The position numbers and the translations under genes were made by a program. From positions 310,001-374,000 of the forward strand of contig NZ_BMYO01000002.1 in assembly GCF_014652315.1 (NCBI RefSeq): DNA of 64,000 nt, written 5' to 3'. Under the pieces are notes generated by a model. The model was not told the origin of the DNA and did no database searches. It worked only from the letters and a program-made list of their open reading frames with translations. Below are positions 18,651-27,275 of the stretch, one piece after another. Numbering within the stretch: position 1 is the first letter of the stretch; the number at the start of each line of letters is the position of its first letter. This DNA comes from Jeongeupia chitinilytica (GTDB lineage Bacteria > Pseudomonadota > Gammaproteobacteria > Burkholderiales > Chitinibacteraceae).

Positions 18651-19013
18651 ATGCGCACGCAACGCGGTTTGTCGTTTTTCGGTTTCATCATCATTGCGGG
18701 CTTCGTCGCGGCCGCTGCCATCGTCTTCTTCAAGGTGGTCCCGGCCTATATCGAGTACTTCAACGTGAAGAAGGCCGTGACCAGCGTCGCGAAGGAACAG
18801 GGTACCCAGCCGGCGGCGGCGATCCGCGAATCGTTCGACAAGCACGCCAACATCAGCGATATCAAGGCCGTGTCCGGCAAGGATCTGCAGATCATCCAGG
18901 CCGGCGGCAAAACCTCGATCACCGTCGGCTACGAGAAGGTCGTGCCGGTTGTGGCCAACGTCAGTCTTTTGTTCGATTTCAATGTGGATGCCGCCGGTTC
19001 CGGCGCGGAATAA
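18651..19013 (+). CDS. DUF4845 membrane-anchored protein
   Basis: 120 residues. RTQRGLSFFGFIIIAGFVAAAAIVFFKVVP is an N-terminal membrane anchor resembling a pilin-like helix, followed by a small extracytoplasmic domain ending VVANVSLLFDFNVDA. DUF4845 proteins regularly sit between lepB and rnc in betaproteobacteria; the function is unknown. GGGGAG lies 8 nt before the ATG. Confidence 0.85.
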   Translation: MRTQRGLSFFGFIIIAGFVAAAAIVFFKVVPAYIEYFNVKKAVTSVAKEQGTQPAAAIRESFDKHANISDIKAVSGKDLQIIQAGGKTSITVGYEKVVPVVANVSLLFDFNVDAAGSGAE

Positions 19014-19020
19014 ACGCTCA

Positions 19021-19722
19021 ATGTCCGTCGTATTGCCCGCCGAGCGCCTGATGAAGGTGCTCGGTTATTCATTTCAGGATCCGCAGCGCCTCAAGCAGGC
19101 GCTGACCCATCGCAGTTACTCGTCGACGCACAACGAAAGACTGGAGTTCGTCGGCGACAGCATCCTCAATGCGGTGATCGCCCGCACGCTCTACCTTGCG
19201 TTTCCGCAGCTGACCGAGGGCGAACTGTCTCGTCTGCGGGCCAGCCTGGTCCGGCAGGAAGCGCTGGCCGATGTGGCCGGCGAATTGCAGCTCGGCGATT
19301 ATCTGTCCCTCGGCGAGGGCGAGCTCAAGAGCGGTGGCCATCGCCGGCCGTCGATCCTGGCCGACGCGCTGGAAGCGATCTTCGGCGCGATCTGGTTCGA
19401 CGGCGGTTTCTCCGAAGCGGAGCGCGTCATTACGGCGCTGTTTGCTTCGCGAGTGGCAAAAATCGATCCGGCCCAGGCGCTGAAGGACCCGAAAACAGGT
19501 TTGCAGGAGTGGTTGCAGGCGCGCCGCCAGCCACTGCCTGAGTACGTTCTGGCCCGCCAGGAAGGCGAGTCGCCGAACCAGCTGTTCGAGGTCGTTTGCC
19601 TCGTGCGTGGGCTGCAGGTGGAAACCCGTGCCGAAGGTCCAAGCCGCCGTAATGCCGAACAACAGGCCGCATCCGCGGCGCTGGCGCTGCTCCGGGAACG
19701 TCACCCGGGCAAGCGCCTCTAA
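19021..19722 (+). CDS. rnc: Ribonuclease III
   Basis: 233 residues. The RNase III signature NERLEFVGDSIL is followed by the second metal-binding helix (LADALEAIFGAIWFDGGF). The C-terminal double-stranded RNA-binding domain runs from DPKTGLQEWLQ to EQQAASAALALL. It processes rRNA precursors and structured mRNAs. The ATG is 7 bp after the preceding stop. Confidence 0.96.
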   Translation: MSVVLPAERLMKVLGYSFQDPQRLKQALTHRSYSSTHNERLEFVGDSILNAVIARTLYLAFPQLTEGELSRLRASLVRQEALADVAGELQLGDYLSLGEGELKSGGHRRPSILADALEAIFGAIWFDGGFSEAERVITALFASRVAKIDPAQALKDPKTGLQEWLQARRQPLPEYVLARQEGESPNQLFEVVCLVRGLQVETRAEGPSRRNAEQQAASAALALLRERHPGKRL

Positions 19723-19757
19723 GCTGTCAGGGCTTGCAGCCCTGCACGGAGAATTCC

Positions 19758-20693
19758 ATGACTGAAGAACTGATGCTGCCGGAAGAGTCGGCAGCCGAAG
19801 ATTACCGTTGCGGCTTCGTCGCGATCATCGGCCGGCCGAATGTCGGCAAGTCGACGCTGATGAACCACCTGATCGGCATGAAGGTGAGCATCACCTCGCG
19901 CAAGGCACAAACGACGCGGCACCGGATCACCGGCGTGCTGACCAGTGAAACCGCACAGTTCGTCTTTGTCGATACCCCGGGCTTTCAGACCCGTTATCGC
20001 AACGCGCTGAACCAGGCGATGAACCGCAGCGTGACGACCACGCTCGCCGATGTCGATGCGATCCTGTTCGTCGTCGAAGCGGGGCGCTTCACCCAGCAGG
20101 ACGAGGACGTGCTCAAGCTGTTGCCGAAGGACCGGCAGGTGCTGCTGGTCGTCAACAAGGTCGACGAAATCGAAGACAAGGCCTCGCTGCTGCCCTTCAT
20201 CGAATCCGTCGCACAGAAGCACGCGTTCACCGCCATCGTCCCGATTTCGGCACAGAAGAAGCAGAAGCTGGATGTGCTGCTGCAAGCCGTCGAGCCCTTG
20301 CTGCCGCATTCGGCGCCGATGTACGAGGAAGATCAGGTCACCGATCGCAGCGAGCGCTTTCTGGCTGCCGAAATCATCCGAGAAAAAATCTTCCGGATGA
20401 TGGGCGACGAGCTGCCGTACTCGGTGACGGTCGAAATCGAGAAGTTCGACGAGGAAATGACCAAGGACGGTCGCGAACTCAAGCGCATCTATGCCGCGAT
20501 CCTGGTCGATCGCGACAGCCAGAAGGCGATGCTGATCGGCAAGAACGGCGAGCGGCTCAAGCGCATCGGTACCGAGGCGCGCCAGGACATGGAAAAGCTC
20601 TTCGATGCCAAGGTCTTCCTCGAGATCTGGGTCAAGGTAAAGAGCGGCTGGGCCGACGATACGCGCCTCTTGCGCCAGTACGGCTTCGAGTAA
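19758..20693 (+). CDS. era: GTPase Era
   Basis: 311 residues. G-domain motifs GRPNVGKSTL, DTPGF and NKVDEIE are present, and the C-terminal KH domain includes AILVDRDSQKAMLIGKNGER. Era binds the 3' end of 16S rRNA during 30S assembly. The chosen ATG has GGAG upstream (ACGGAGAATTCC); an earlier in-frame start lacks one. Confidence 0.96.
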   Translation: MTEELMLPEESAAEDYRCGFVAIIGRPNVGKSTLMNHLIGMKVSITSRKAQTTRHRITGVLTSETAQFVFVDTPGFQTRYRNALNQAMNRSVTTTLADVDAILFVVEAGRFTQQDEDVLKLLPKDRQVLLVVNKVDEIEDKASLLPFIESVAQKHAFTAIVPISAQKKQKLDVLLQAVEPLLPHSAPMYEEDQVTDRSERFLAAEIIREKIFRMMGDELPYSVTVEIEKFDEEMTKDGRELKRIYAAILVDRDSQKAMLIGKNGERLKRIGTEARQDMEKLFDAKVFLEIWVKVKSGWADDTRLLRQYGFE

Positions 20694-20702
20694 ACCACGA
20701 GC

Positions 20703-21464
20703 GTGGCCGACAAGGCTGTCCGCAAGCCGCGGCGCAAGGCCGCTGCTGATGTGCCGCGGGTCGACGCGCAGCCGGCGTTCATCCTGCACCAGTACGCCTA
20801 CCGGGAAACGAGCCGGCTGCTCGACGTGTTCAGCCGCGATCTGGGCCGGGTGATGATCGTCGCCCGCGGCGTGCAACGCCCGGGGTCGCAATTGCGCGGC
20901 AGTCTGCTGGCCTTCCAGCCGCTGCTGCTGGCGTGGTTCGGTGCCGGCGAGGTCAAGACGCTGCACGCGGCCGAATGGCAGGGCGGCCTGCCGCAACTGA
21001 CCGGATTGCCGCTGCTGTGCGGCTTCTATCTGAACGAGCTGCTGATGAAGCTGCTGCCGCGTGAGGATGCCTATCCCGCGCTGTTCGGCGCCTATTTCGC
21101 AGCCATCCGGCAGCTCGGGTGCTCGGCGAACGAGCGCGCGGCAGTCGAGCCGGTGCTGCGCAGTTTCGAGCTGACCCTGCTGCGCGCGCTCGGCTATGCG
21201 CCGACGCTGGACCGACAGGCGGGCGGGGCACCATTGCAGCCGGGTCAGCGCTACAGCTACGACGCCGGGTTCGGCCTTGTTCCGGCGCGGGACGGATTAC
21301 CCCAGTTCGAGGTGGCGGTGCTGCAGGCGATTTCCGCCAGCTGTTTCGATGACGATCGCGTCCTCGGTCAGGCCAAACTGCTGATGCGGCTGGCGTTTGC
21401 CCCCTTGCTCGGCGACGCACCGCTGCATACACGGCAGCTGCTGATCGATCTGCAGACGCTATAG
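20703..21464 (+). CDS. recO: DNA repair protein RecO
   Basis: 253 residues from a GTG 9 bp after era. The OB-fold domain appears as AFILHQYAYRETSRLLDVFS, DLGRVMIVARGVQRPGS and LLAFQPLLLAW; a helical domain follows. The cysteines of the zinc site seen in some RecO proteins are not obvious. RecO loads RecA with RecR in the RecF pathway. The basic extension MADKAVRKPRRKAAADVP may be native or a start overcall. Confidence 0.9.
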   Translation: MADKAVRKPRRKAAADVPRVDAQPAFILHQYAYRETSRLLDVFSRDLGRVMIVARGVQRPGSQLRGSLLAFQPLLLAWFGAGEVKTLHAAEWQGGLPQLTGLPLLCGFYLNELLMKLLPREDAYPALFGAYFAAIRQLGCSANERAAVEPVLRSFELTLLRALGYAPTLDRQAGGAPLQPGQRYSYDAGFGLVPARDGLPQFEVAVLQAISASCFDDDRVLGQAKLLMRLAFAPLLGDAPLHTRQLLIDLQTL

Positions 21465-21535
21465 CGCGTCCGGCGCCGTAGCCGCTACACTTTGCGTCTT
21501 TTGCCGGACCGGTGCCGGCGCGAACGGGAATGAAG

Positions 21536-22270
21536 ATGGCAGTCGATATCCAGCTTGGCGTGAACATCGATCACGTCGCGACGCTGCGCAACGCGCGCGG
21601 CACGGTCTATCCGAGCCCGGTGCTCGCTGCGCAGCTGTGCGAGCAGGCGGGTGCCGACCTGATCACCTTGCACATGCGCGAAGACCGCCGCCACGTCCGC
21701 GATGAAGACGTGAAACTGATCCGCAGCGTGATCCAGACCAAAATGAATCTGGAAATGGCGCTGACGACCGAGATGCTCGACCACGCCTTGGCGATTGCCC
21801 CGCAGGACGTTTGCCTCGTGCCCGAGCGGCGCGAGGAAGTAACGACCGAGGGCGGACTCGACGTCAAACGCTTTGCCTCGCTGACCGGCGAATACACCCG
21901 CAAGCTTGGTGATGCGGGCATGCGTGTGTCGATCTTCATCGATCCGGACCGGGAGCAGATCCGTCTGGCGCATGAGCTGGGCGCACCGGTCATCGAAATC
22001 CATACTGGCCGCTATGCGGACGCCAGCACGCCTGCCGAGCGCGATGCCGAGCTGGCGCGCGTGCGCGATGCGGCCGAGTATGCCGCATCGCTTGGGCTGA
22101 TCGTCAACGCAGGACACGGATTGCATTACCACAACGTCCAGGCTGTCGCCGCCATTCCGCAGATCCGCGAGCTCAACATCGGTCATGCGATCATCGGTCA
22201 CGCCGTGTTCGTGGGCCTGAAGGAGGCCGTACGCGAAATGAAGGCACTGATGGTTGCCGCGCGTCGCTGA
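21536..22270 (+). CDS. pdxJ: Pyridoxine 5'-phosphate synthase
   Basis: 244 residues. LGVNIDHVATLRNARGT, QAGADLITLHMREDRRH and NAGHGLHYHNV are family signatures of this TIM barrel, which condenses 1-deoxyxylulose 5-phosphate with aminoacetone phosphate to make pyridoxine phosphate. I chose the ATG giving MAVDIQLGVNID; two earlier in-frame starts exist. acpS, which often follows pdxJ, is not here. Confidence 0.95.
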   Translation: MAVDIQLGVNIDHVATLRNARGTVYPSPVLAAQLCEQAGADLITLHMREDRRHVRDEDVKLIRSVIQTKMNLEMALTTEMLDHALAIAPQDVCLVPERREEVTTEGGLDVKRFASLTGEYTRKLGDAGMRVSIFIDPDREQIRLAHELGAPVIEIHTGRYADASTPAERDAELARVRDAAEYAASLGLIVNAGHGLHYHNVQAVAAIPQIRELNIGHAIIGHAVFVGLKEAVREMKALMVAARR

Positions 22271-22468
22271 GCGGCATGCAGGCGTGTGTCGCGGTGTAAG
22301 GGAAACCGGTGCTTGTGGCGTGGCGTCATCTGCATCAGCATTCGGTGATGCAGTGCGTCGGTCCCTGTCGGATCGGCGCAACCGGCGCATCACCGGCCAT
22401 GCCCCGGCATCGGCTGCCAAAGTCGAATGCGCTATGCTTGTAAGTGACCGTCCGAGCCAGGAGCAGAC
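22271..22468. other. Intergenic gap after pdxJ with a hairpin
   Basis: No coding signal stands out in these 198 bp. Positions 22330-22353 form an inverted repeat CTGCATCA, 8-nt loop, TGATGCAG, without a T-run. It could be a weak transcript end, a protein-binding site or chance. Confidence 0.4.
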
Positions 22469-22831
22469 ATGATCACCATTTCGCACGAAGCGCACTACAT
22501 CTACGTTGCGGTGCTGAACGAGTTCACTGTGCAGGACTTCAAGGAGTTCGAGGACAGCGTGCTGTACGAACTGCGGTTTCACGGCTCGGCCAACCTGTTG
22601 TTCGACCTGTCCGGCATGCTCGGTTACACCATCGACATGGCCGTCGAAGAGGTCAAGTTTGCGCGCAAGCACCGGCGGGATTTCGGCCGTGTTGCCATCG
22701 TGTCAAATGATCAGTGGGTCACCTGGTCGGCTTGGGTCAACAACATCCTGTCCGATGCCGAGGTCGAAGTGTTCGACGAGGTTGACGAGGCCCGGACCTG
22801 GCTCGAACTGACGTCGTTCTCGGCCGGGTAA
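22469..22831 (+). CDS. SpoIIAA-like (STAS-fold) protein
   Basis: 120 residues. LLFDLSGMLGYTIDMAVEEV and DFGRVAIVSNDQWVTWSAWV resemble the SpoIIAA-like/PF11964 group, a STAS-like fold of unknown role that may bind lipid or small molecules. AGGAGCAG precedes the ATG by about 5 nt. The next gene starts 20 bp later, so the two are probably co-transcribed. Confidence 0.7.
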   Translation: MITISHEAHYIYVAVLNEFTVQDFKEFEDSVLYELRFHGSANLLFDLSGMLGYTIDMAVEEVKFARKHRRDFGRVAIVSNDQWVTWSAWVNNILSDAEVEVFDEVDEARTWLELTSFSAG

Positions 22832-22851
22832 GCGGGCAACGTTTCCAATCC

Positions 22852-24564
22852 ATGCGTGAATTTCTGAACAAGCTGTTCAAGCGCGATTCGTCGCCGTTTG
22901 CCGGTAACAAACTGGCAAACGCGTGGTGCCGCCAGCTTGAACTCGATGCGCCTGCCGCGCAGCGTGCCAAGGTCTTGGCTCTCGCGCGCGGGTTTGTTGC
23001 CGACCGAAAGTTGCCGACGCCGGAGGCACTTGAGGCCACCTTGCTGATCGATGCCGCAGCCCAGTCGAGTTACGACGCGCTGTGTTGCCAGTATGTCGCC
23101 AACCCGCGCATGTCCAAGGAGCTGGAGCGCCAGCTGTGGACCGAGATCGTCGAGTATGCGCAGGCGATGATCGATCTGTACCAGCGCTTCGTCAAGGCGG
23201 ATCCGTCGCCGGAGGACAAGCCGCGGATCGATGCCCAGATGCCACAGGTGCTGGCCCGCAGCCTGCATTACCTTGGGCTCCAGGCCAAGTGGTACCACTT
23301 CCGTTTCGAGCGACTGCCGTCGAAACTCTGGACTCAGGCCAACCAGCTGTACCGGCTTTCGGAAATCGATGGGTTCGACAGCAATCCGTTCCCGCTTTAT
23401 CCCGGCCATGCCGACGAGGTGACGTCGTGCGCGGATGAATACCTGCAACTGCTGATGCTCGCCACGCTGTCGAGCCACAACCTCACGGTGCGCCAGCTGG
23501 ACTGGGCCGATCACTGGCTGGATCGCTGGAGCAAGCTCATCCAGCTATCGCGAAAGTTCTACGCCGACAGGCATCATCTGTGCGTGAACCTGCAGGAAGA
23601 TGGCGGTCCGGTGCGGGTGAAGGAGGACCAGAGCGAGGAGCCCTTCCGCTACTGGGGCCTGTTCGACCTGATTCACGAATTGCAGGAAACACAGCGCAAG
23701 CTTGAAAACGGTGCAACCCCGGTCTCGCTTGGCCTGGGGCAAGACTGCCGTCAGCCGGCCAGCACCGAGCTGCTGCGACTGATCGAATCGGCGTGGACCA
23801 CGCTGATGCGCAATACCCAGGTGACGCGCAGCGCGCGCCAGACCGTCAGCAAGACCGCGGAAGTCGTACAGGGGCTGGGCAGGCTGTGCGCGATGGTCCG
23901 CGCAGACAACGACAAGTTCAGCCGTCAGCCGGCCGAAGTCAGGACGGACGTCGACTACGACGAAATCATGGACATGCGGCTGTACGGTTTTGTCTCCGAA
24001 CGGACGCGCGCGAAGCAGGCCACGGGGCCGGCGACCGTGCAACCGAAGTCCAGGCAGAAGGTCGGTTCGGTCGCCTGGGCGATCGAGAACGAATCCGAAG
24101 GGGGCTTCGGTGCCATTCTGCATGCGGCCGAAAACGAGTGGATCCGGCCCGGTGCGCTGATCGGCATGCGGACCGGCGAAGACGACAACTGGCGCGTCTG
24201 CGTTGTCCGGCGGCTCAACCGGCTGCGGGACGAGCAGTTGTCTGCCGGCATCCAGATCCTTTCGGCGACGCCGGTGGCGGTGAGCGTCAAGGCGGAAGAC
24301 GACGAGAATACCCAGATCAACCTGTCGGATGTGTCCTTCCTCAATACCGAATTCCCGATGCTGCGCGTCGGCTTGTACATTCCGCACCTGCAAGGGGGCA
24401 ATAGCGTGAACACGCTGATGCTGCACGCCTCCGAGTACGCGAACAACCGGCTCTACAGCGTCAAGGCCCGCGATCGCAGTTTTACGGTCAAGCTGGGCAG
24501 TGTGCTCGAAAAGGGGGCGGACTGGGTCTGGGCGAACGTGCAGGTCGTGAAACAGAACGACTGA
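22852..24564 (+). CDS. Conserved hypothetical protein, possible PilZ-like C-terminus
   Basis: 570 residues, soluble, no signal peptide or membrane helix. The N-terminal two thirds look helical and rich in Arg/Gln/Leu (for example ELERQLWTEIVEYAQAMIDL). The last 170 residues look like beta-strands: VGSVAWAIENESEGGFGAIL, then GALIGMRTGEDDNWRVCVVR. That pattern is reminiscent of PilZ-type domains, but the canonical RxxxR and D/NxSxxG motifs are not clear. I do not recognise the family with confidence. A strong terminator follows. Confidence 0.6.
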   Translation: MREFLNKLFKRDSSPFAGNKLANAWCRQLELDAPAAQRAKVLALARGFVADRKLPTPEALEATLLIDAAAQSSYDALCCQYVANPRMSKELERQLWTEIVEYAQAMIDLYQRFVKADPSPEDKPRIDAQMPQVLARSLHYLGLQAKWYHFRFERLPSKLWTQANQLYRLSEIDGFDSNPFPLYPGHADEVTSCADEYLQLLMLATLSSHNLTVRQLDWADHWLDRWSKLIQLSRKFYADRHHLCVNLQEDGGPVRVKEDQSEEPFRYWGLFDLIHELQETQRKLENGATPVSLGLGQDCRQPASTELLRLIESAWTTLMRNTQVTRSARQTVSKTAEVVQGLGRLCAMVRADNDKFSRQPAEVRTDVDYDEIMDMRLYGFVSERTRAKQATGPATVQPKSRQKVGSVAWAIENESEGGFGAILHAAENEWIRPGALIGMRTGEDDNWRVCVVRRLNRLRDEQLSAGIQILSATPVAVSVKAEDDENTQINLSDVSFLNTEFPMLRVGLYIPHLQGGNSVNTLMLHASEYANNRLYSVKARDRSFTVKLGSVLEKGADWVWANVQVVKQND

Positions 24565-24586
24565 ACCGTTCGTTCATTGACATGAA

Positions 24587-24613
24587 AAACGGCGCCGTGG
24601 GCGCCGTTTGTTT
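24587..24613. terminator. Bidirectional terminator
   Basis: AAACGGCGCC, loop GTG, GGCGCCGTTT followed by GTTTTC, with A-residues on the other side. The 10-bp stem sits between two convergent genes (stop at 24564; stop of the esterase at 24614) and can end both transcripts. Confidence 0.9.
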
Positions 24614-25285
24614 TCAGCCGAGTCGCTGGCCGATGAACTGGCCGATCGCCTGGATTTCCGGCTGGCAGACCGAATGCTGGATCGGCCAGGTTTGCCAGCT
24701 GGCCGGATTGCCGAGGTCGGTGACGTGCCGGACCGCCGTTTCGCCAAGTGCGACCGGCACGACCGGGTCATGGCTGCCGTGGGCGGCAAAAACCGGCGTT
24801 GTGCGATTGGCTTGCGTGCTGCTGGCATCAAGCAGTTGCGGGGCGGGCAGATAGGTCGACAGCGCCACAATGCCGGCCAATGCTTCGGGGTGGGTCAGCC
24901 CGGCCGTGTAGGCGATGGCGCCGCCTTGCGAGAAGCCGGCAAGCAGGATGCATTCGCTCGGAATGCCTCTGGCATTCTCGTTGGCGATCAGCGCGCGGAT
25001 GTGCTCGACCGAGGCCTGAACACCGCCAAGGTCTGCATGCCGGTCGATGCTGTCGAAATAAACGATATCGTACCAGGCGCGCATCACATAGCCGTTGTTG
25101 CAGCTGATCGGCATGTACGGGGCGTGCGGAAACAGGAAGCGCACGGCCAGTCCGGCTGGCAGGCCCAGCTCAGGAACGACCGGGACGAAGTCGTTGCCGT
25201 CGGCACCAAGGCCGTGCAGCCAGATCACGCTGGATTGCGGGCTGGGTGCGGTTTCGATTTCGACGCAGGGGAGCAGTTCGCTCAT
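24614..25285 (-). CDS. Carboxylesterase / acyl-protein thioesterase family hydrolase
   Basis: 223 residues, an alpha/beta hydrolase. VIWLHGLGADGNDF is the oxyanion region. The triad is LAGFSQGGAIAY (Ser), HGSHDPVVP (Asp) and IQHSVCQPEI (His). The family (PF02230) hydrolyses short esters or acyl-thioesters; the true substrate is unknown. Its start overlaps the mog stop by 4 bp, so it is the last gene of a four-gene leftward operon. Confidence 0.9.
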   Translation of the reverse strand: MSELLPCVEIETAPSPQSSVIWLHGLGADGNDFVPVVPELGLPAGLAVRFLFPHAPYMPISCNNGYVMRAWYDIVYFDSIDRHADLGGVQASVEHIRALIANENARGIPSECILLAGFSQGGAIAYTAGLTHPEALAGIVALSTYLPAPQLLDASSTQANRTTPVFAAHGSHDPVVPVALGETAVRHVTDLGNPASWQTWPIQHSVCQPEIQAIGQFIGQRLG

Positions 25286-25875
25286 TGTTCGTCCTTGGGC
25301 TGGATGGCCGATTTGGGCCGGAATGCGGTCACGACGGCCGGATGGGTGTCGACATACGGACCGTCGAGCAGCTGAATGCAGTACGGTACCGAAGCAAACA
25401 CGCCATGTACGAGCACCTTGCCGTCGGCGTCGCGGACGCCCTCCAGTGTTTCCCTGATCGATTTGGGCTGGCCGGGCAGGTTGAGGATCAGCGACTGTTT
25501 GCGCACGACGCCGACCTGGCGGCTGAGAATGGCCGTCGGCACGTAATGCAGGCTGACCTGACGCATCTGTTCGCCAAAGCCGGGCATCAGCCGGTCGGCA
25601 ACGGCGAGCGTCGCATCGGGCGTGACATCGCGCAGCGCCGGACCGGTGCCGCCGGTGGTCAGCACCAGTCGGCAACACGCGATATCGACGAGTTCGCACA
25701 AGGCGGCTTCGATTTGCGCCTGCTCGTCCGGAATCAGCCGCGTGACCAGTTCGAACGGGGTGGCGAGGGCAGCGGTGAGCCAGTCGCGCAGTGCGGGAAT
25801 GCCCTTGTCGTCGTAAACGCCGCTCGACGCCCGGTCCGAGACCGAGACCAGCCCGATCTTCAGCACGTCGCTCAT
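25282..25875 (-). CDS. mog: Molybdopterin adenylyltransferase MogA
   Basis: 197 residues. GLVSVSDRASSGVYDDKGIP and LVLTTGGTGPALRDVTPDAT are MogA/MoaB signatures, and the length with the C-terminal PYVDTHPAVV favours MogA. It adenylylates molybdopterin before molybdate insertion. Both ends overlap neighbours by 4 bp (ATGA), showing tight coupling with the HAD gene upstream and the esterase downstream. No other molybdenum-cofactor gene is in the window. Confidence 0.93.
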   Translation of the reverse strand: MSDVLKIGLVSVSDRASSGVYDDKGIPALRDWLTAALATPFELVTRLIPDEQAQIEAALCELVDIACCRLVLTTGGTGPALRDVTPDATLAVADRLMPGFGEQMRQVSLHYVPTAILSRQVGVVRKQSLILNLPGQPKSIRETLEGVRDADGKVLVHGVFASVPYCIQLLDGPYVDTHPAVVTAFRPKSAIQPKDEQ

Positions 25876-26540
25876 TCCGCCACCGTCACGGTCACGCCGC
25901 CATCGGCCTCGGCGCTGAAGTGCAGGTCGTGCCAGTCACCGATCAGGAAGTCGGCTTCGCGGAGTTCGTCGGCGGGGTGCGAGGTCGTCAGCGCGATGAC
26001 CGTCATGCCGGCGGCCTTGGCCGAACGCACGCCGTTCGGTGCGTCCTCGAAGGCCAGCGATCTGGCCGGGTCGACGCCGAAATGCTTGGCGCCAGCGAGA
26101 TACGGCGCCGGCGACGGCTTGCCGTCGGCCACGTCTTCGGCGCACACCATGAAGGCCGGCGGAGTGATCCCGCAGTATTCCAGTTTGGACTTTGCCAGCG
26201 GGCGCGGTGCCGAGGTGACGATAGCGGTGCGGACGCCGTCGAGTTCGGTCAGCCGGGCGGCGATGCCGGGGATGGCGATCGTGCCTTCCATGTCGGTCAG
26301 CTCGCGCTCGAGCAGCTTGTTGAACTCGGTCTGCAGATCGGCGTTCGGCGCAAAGCGCCGGATGACGTCGACGCCGCGCACGCCGTGCATGTTGGCAATC
26401 AGGTTTTCGGCATCGATACCGTGTTCACCGGCCCAGTTGCGCCAGATCCGTTCGACGCAGGGCGTCGAATCGATCAGCGTACCGTCCATGTCGAAGAAAA
26501 TGGCGTCAAAACGGTTCGGCAGGTGGGCAGGCAACGACAT
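25872..26540 (-). CDS. HAD-family phosphatase (subfamily IA)
   Basis: 222 residues. The HAD motifs are all present: I FFDMDGTLIDS, II VTSAP, III KPSP and IV FEDAPNGVRSA. The cap between motifs I and II suits sugar-phosphate or phosphoglycolate-type phosphatases; the substrate cannot be told. Two adjacent ATG codons follow GGAG. I take the second, which overlaps the yjgA stop by one base. Confidence 0.88.
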   Translation of the reverse strand: MSLPAHLPNRFDAIFFDMDGTLIDSTPCVERIWRNWAGEHGIDAENLIANMHGVRGVDVIRRFAPNADLQTEFNKLLERELTDMEGTIAIPGIAARLTELDGVRTAIVTSAPRPLAKSKLEYCGITPPAFMVCAEDVADGKPSPAPYLAGAKHFGVDPARSLAFEDAPNGVRSAKAAGMTVIALTTSHPADELREADFLIGDWHDLHFSAEADGGVTVTVAE

Positions 26541-27085
26541 CATTTCTCCTCGCGTGGATCGATCAGCGGCGGTTCGGGGTACAGCGTCTTCAGCAGCTGG
26601 AACAGTTCGCGGAAGGCCTTCGGCGGCTTCTGCTGTTCGCGCTCCTTCAGTGCATTGCGGATCAGCTGGCGCAGCTGCTGGACGTCGAGATCCGGATGAT
26701 CGTTGATCAGCGTTTCGACGGCCTTGGCATCGGTCAGCAGCTTGTCGCGCTGACGTTCGAGCTGGTGCAGCCAGGCGTTGTGGCGGTCGGAATTGCCGGC
26801 GAGCGAGTCGAGCAGCGCCTGGATCGGTGCCGGGTCGACCTGACGCATCAGCTTGCCGATGTACTGCTTGTGCCGTGCGACGGCGCCGTGTGCGGTCAGC
26901 CGTTTGGCTTCGATCAGCGCGTTGAACAGTGTTTCGGGCAGTTCGAGGCCGATCAGGTATTTGCGGTCGAGCGGAATCAGCGCTTCGCCCAGTTCCTGCA
27001 GCGCGTTCATGTCGCGCTTCATCTGGCTCTTGCTGACGATTTCGACGTCGTCGTCGTGGGGATGGGGGTCTTGGTGTCGAGCCAT
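26540..27085 (-). CDS. yjgA: Ribosome biogenesis factor YjgA/DarP (DUF615)
   Basis: 181 residues. The acidic, His-rich start (MARHQDPHPHDDDVEIVSKS) and the core ALQELGEALIPLDRKYLIGL are typical of DUF615 proteins, which associate with 50S precursors. It is the first gene of the leftward operon and is divergent from pmbA, with 190 bp between. That pmbA-yjgA head-to-head pair is common in proteobacteria. Confidence 0.92.
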   Translation of the reverse strand: MARHQDPHPHDDDVEIVSKSQMKRDMNALQELGEALIPLDRKYLIGLELPETLFNALIEAKRLTAHGAVARHKQYIGKLMRQVDPAPIQALLDSLAGNSDRHNAWLHQLERQRDKLLTDAKAVETLINDHPDLDVQQLRQLIRNALKEREQQKPPKAFRELFQLLKTLYPEPPLIDPREEK

Positions 27086-27275
27086 GGCGGGGAGCGCGGA
27101 GCAAAAGCATAATGATACCAAACCCGCCGGGGTTCTCCGGCGTACACTTGTGCCGCCGGCCGGGGAGCGGTAGAAATCCCTGTGCTCCACTTGCCTTGTA
27201 CATTCGTGCCGCCTTACTGTCTGCGCTCTGCGCGACCTGTCAGCCGCGCCTTTCCACTCATTCCAGGGATGCCCG

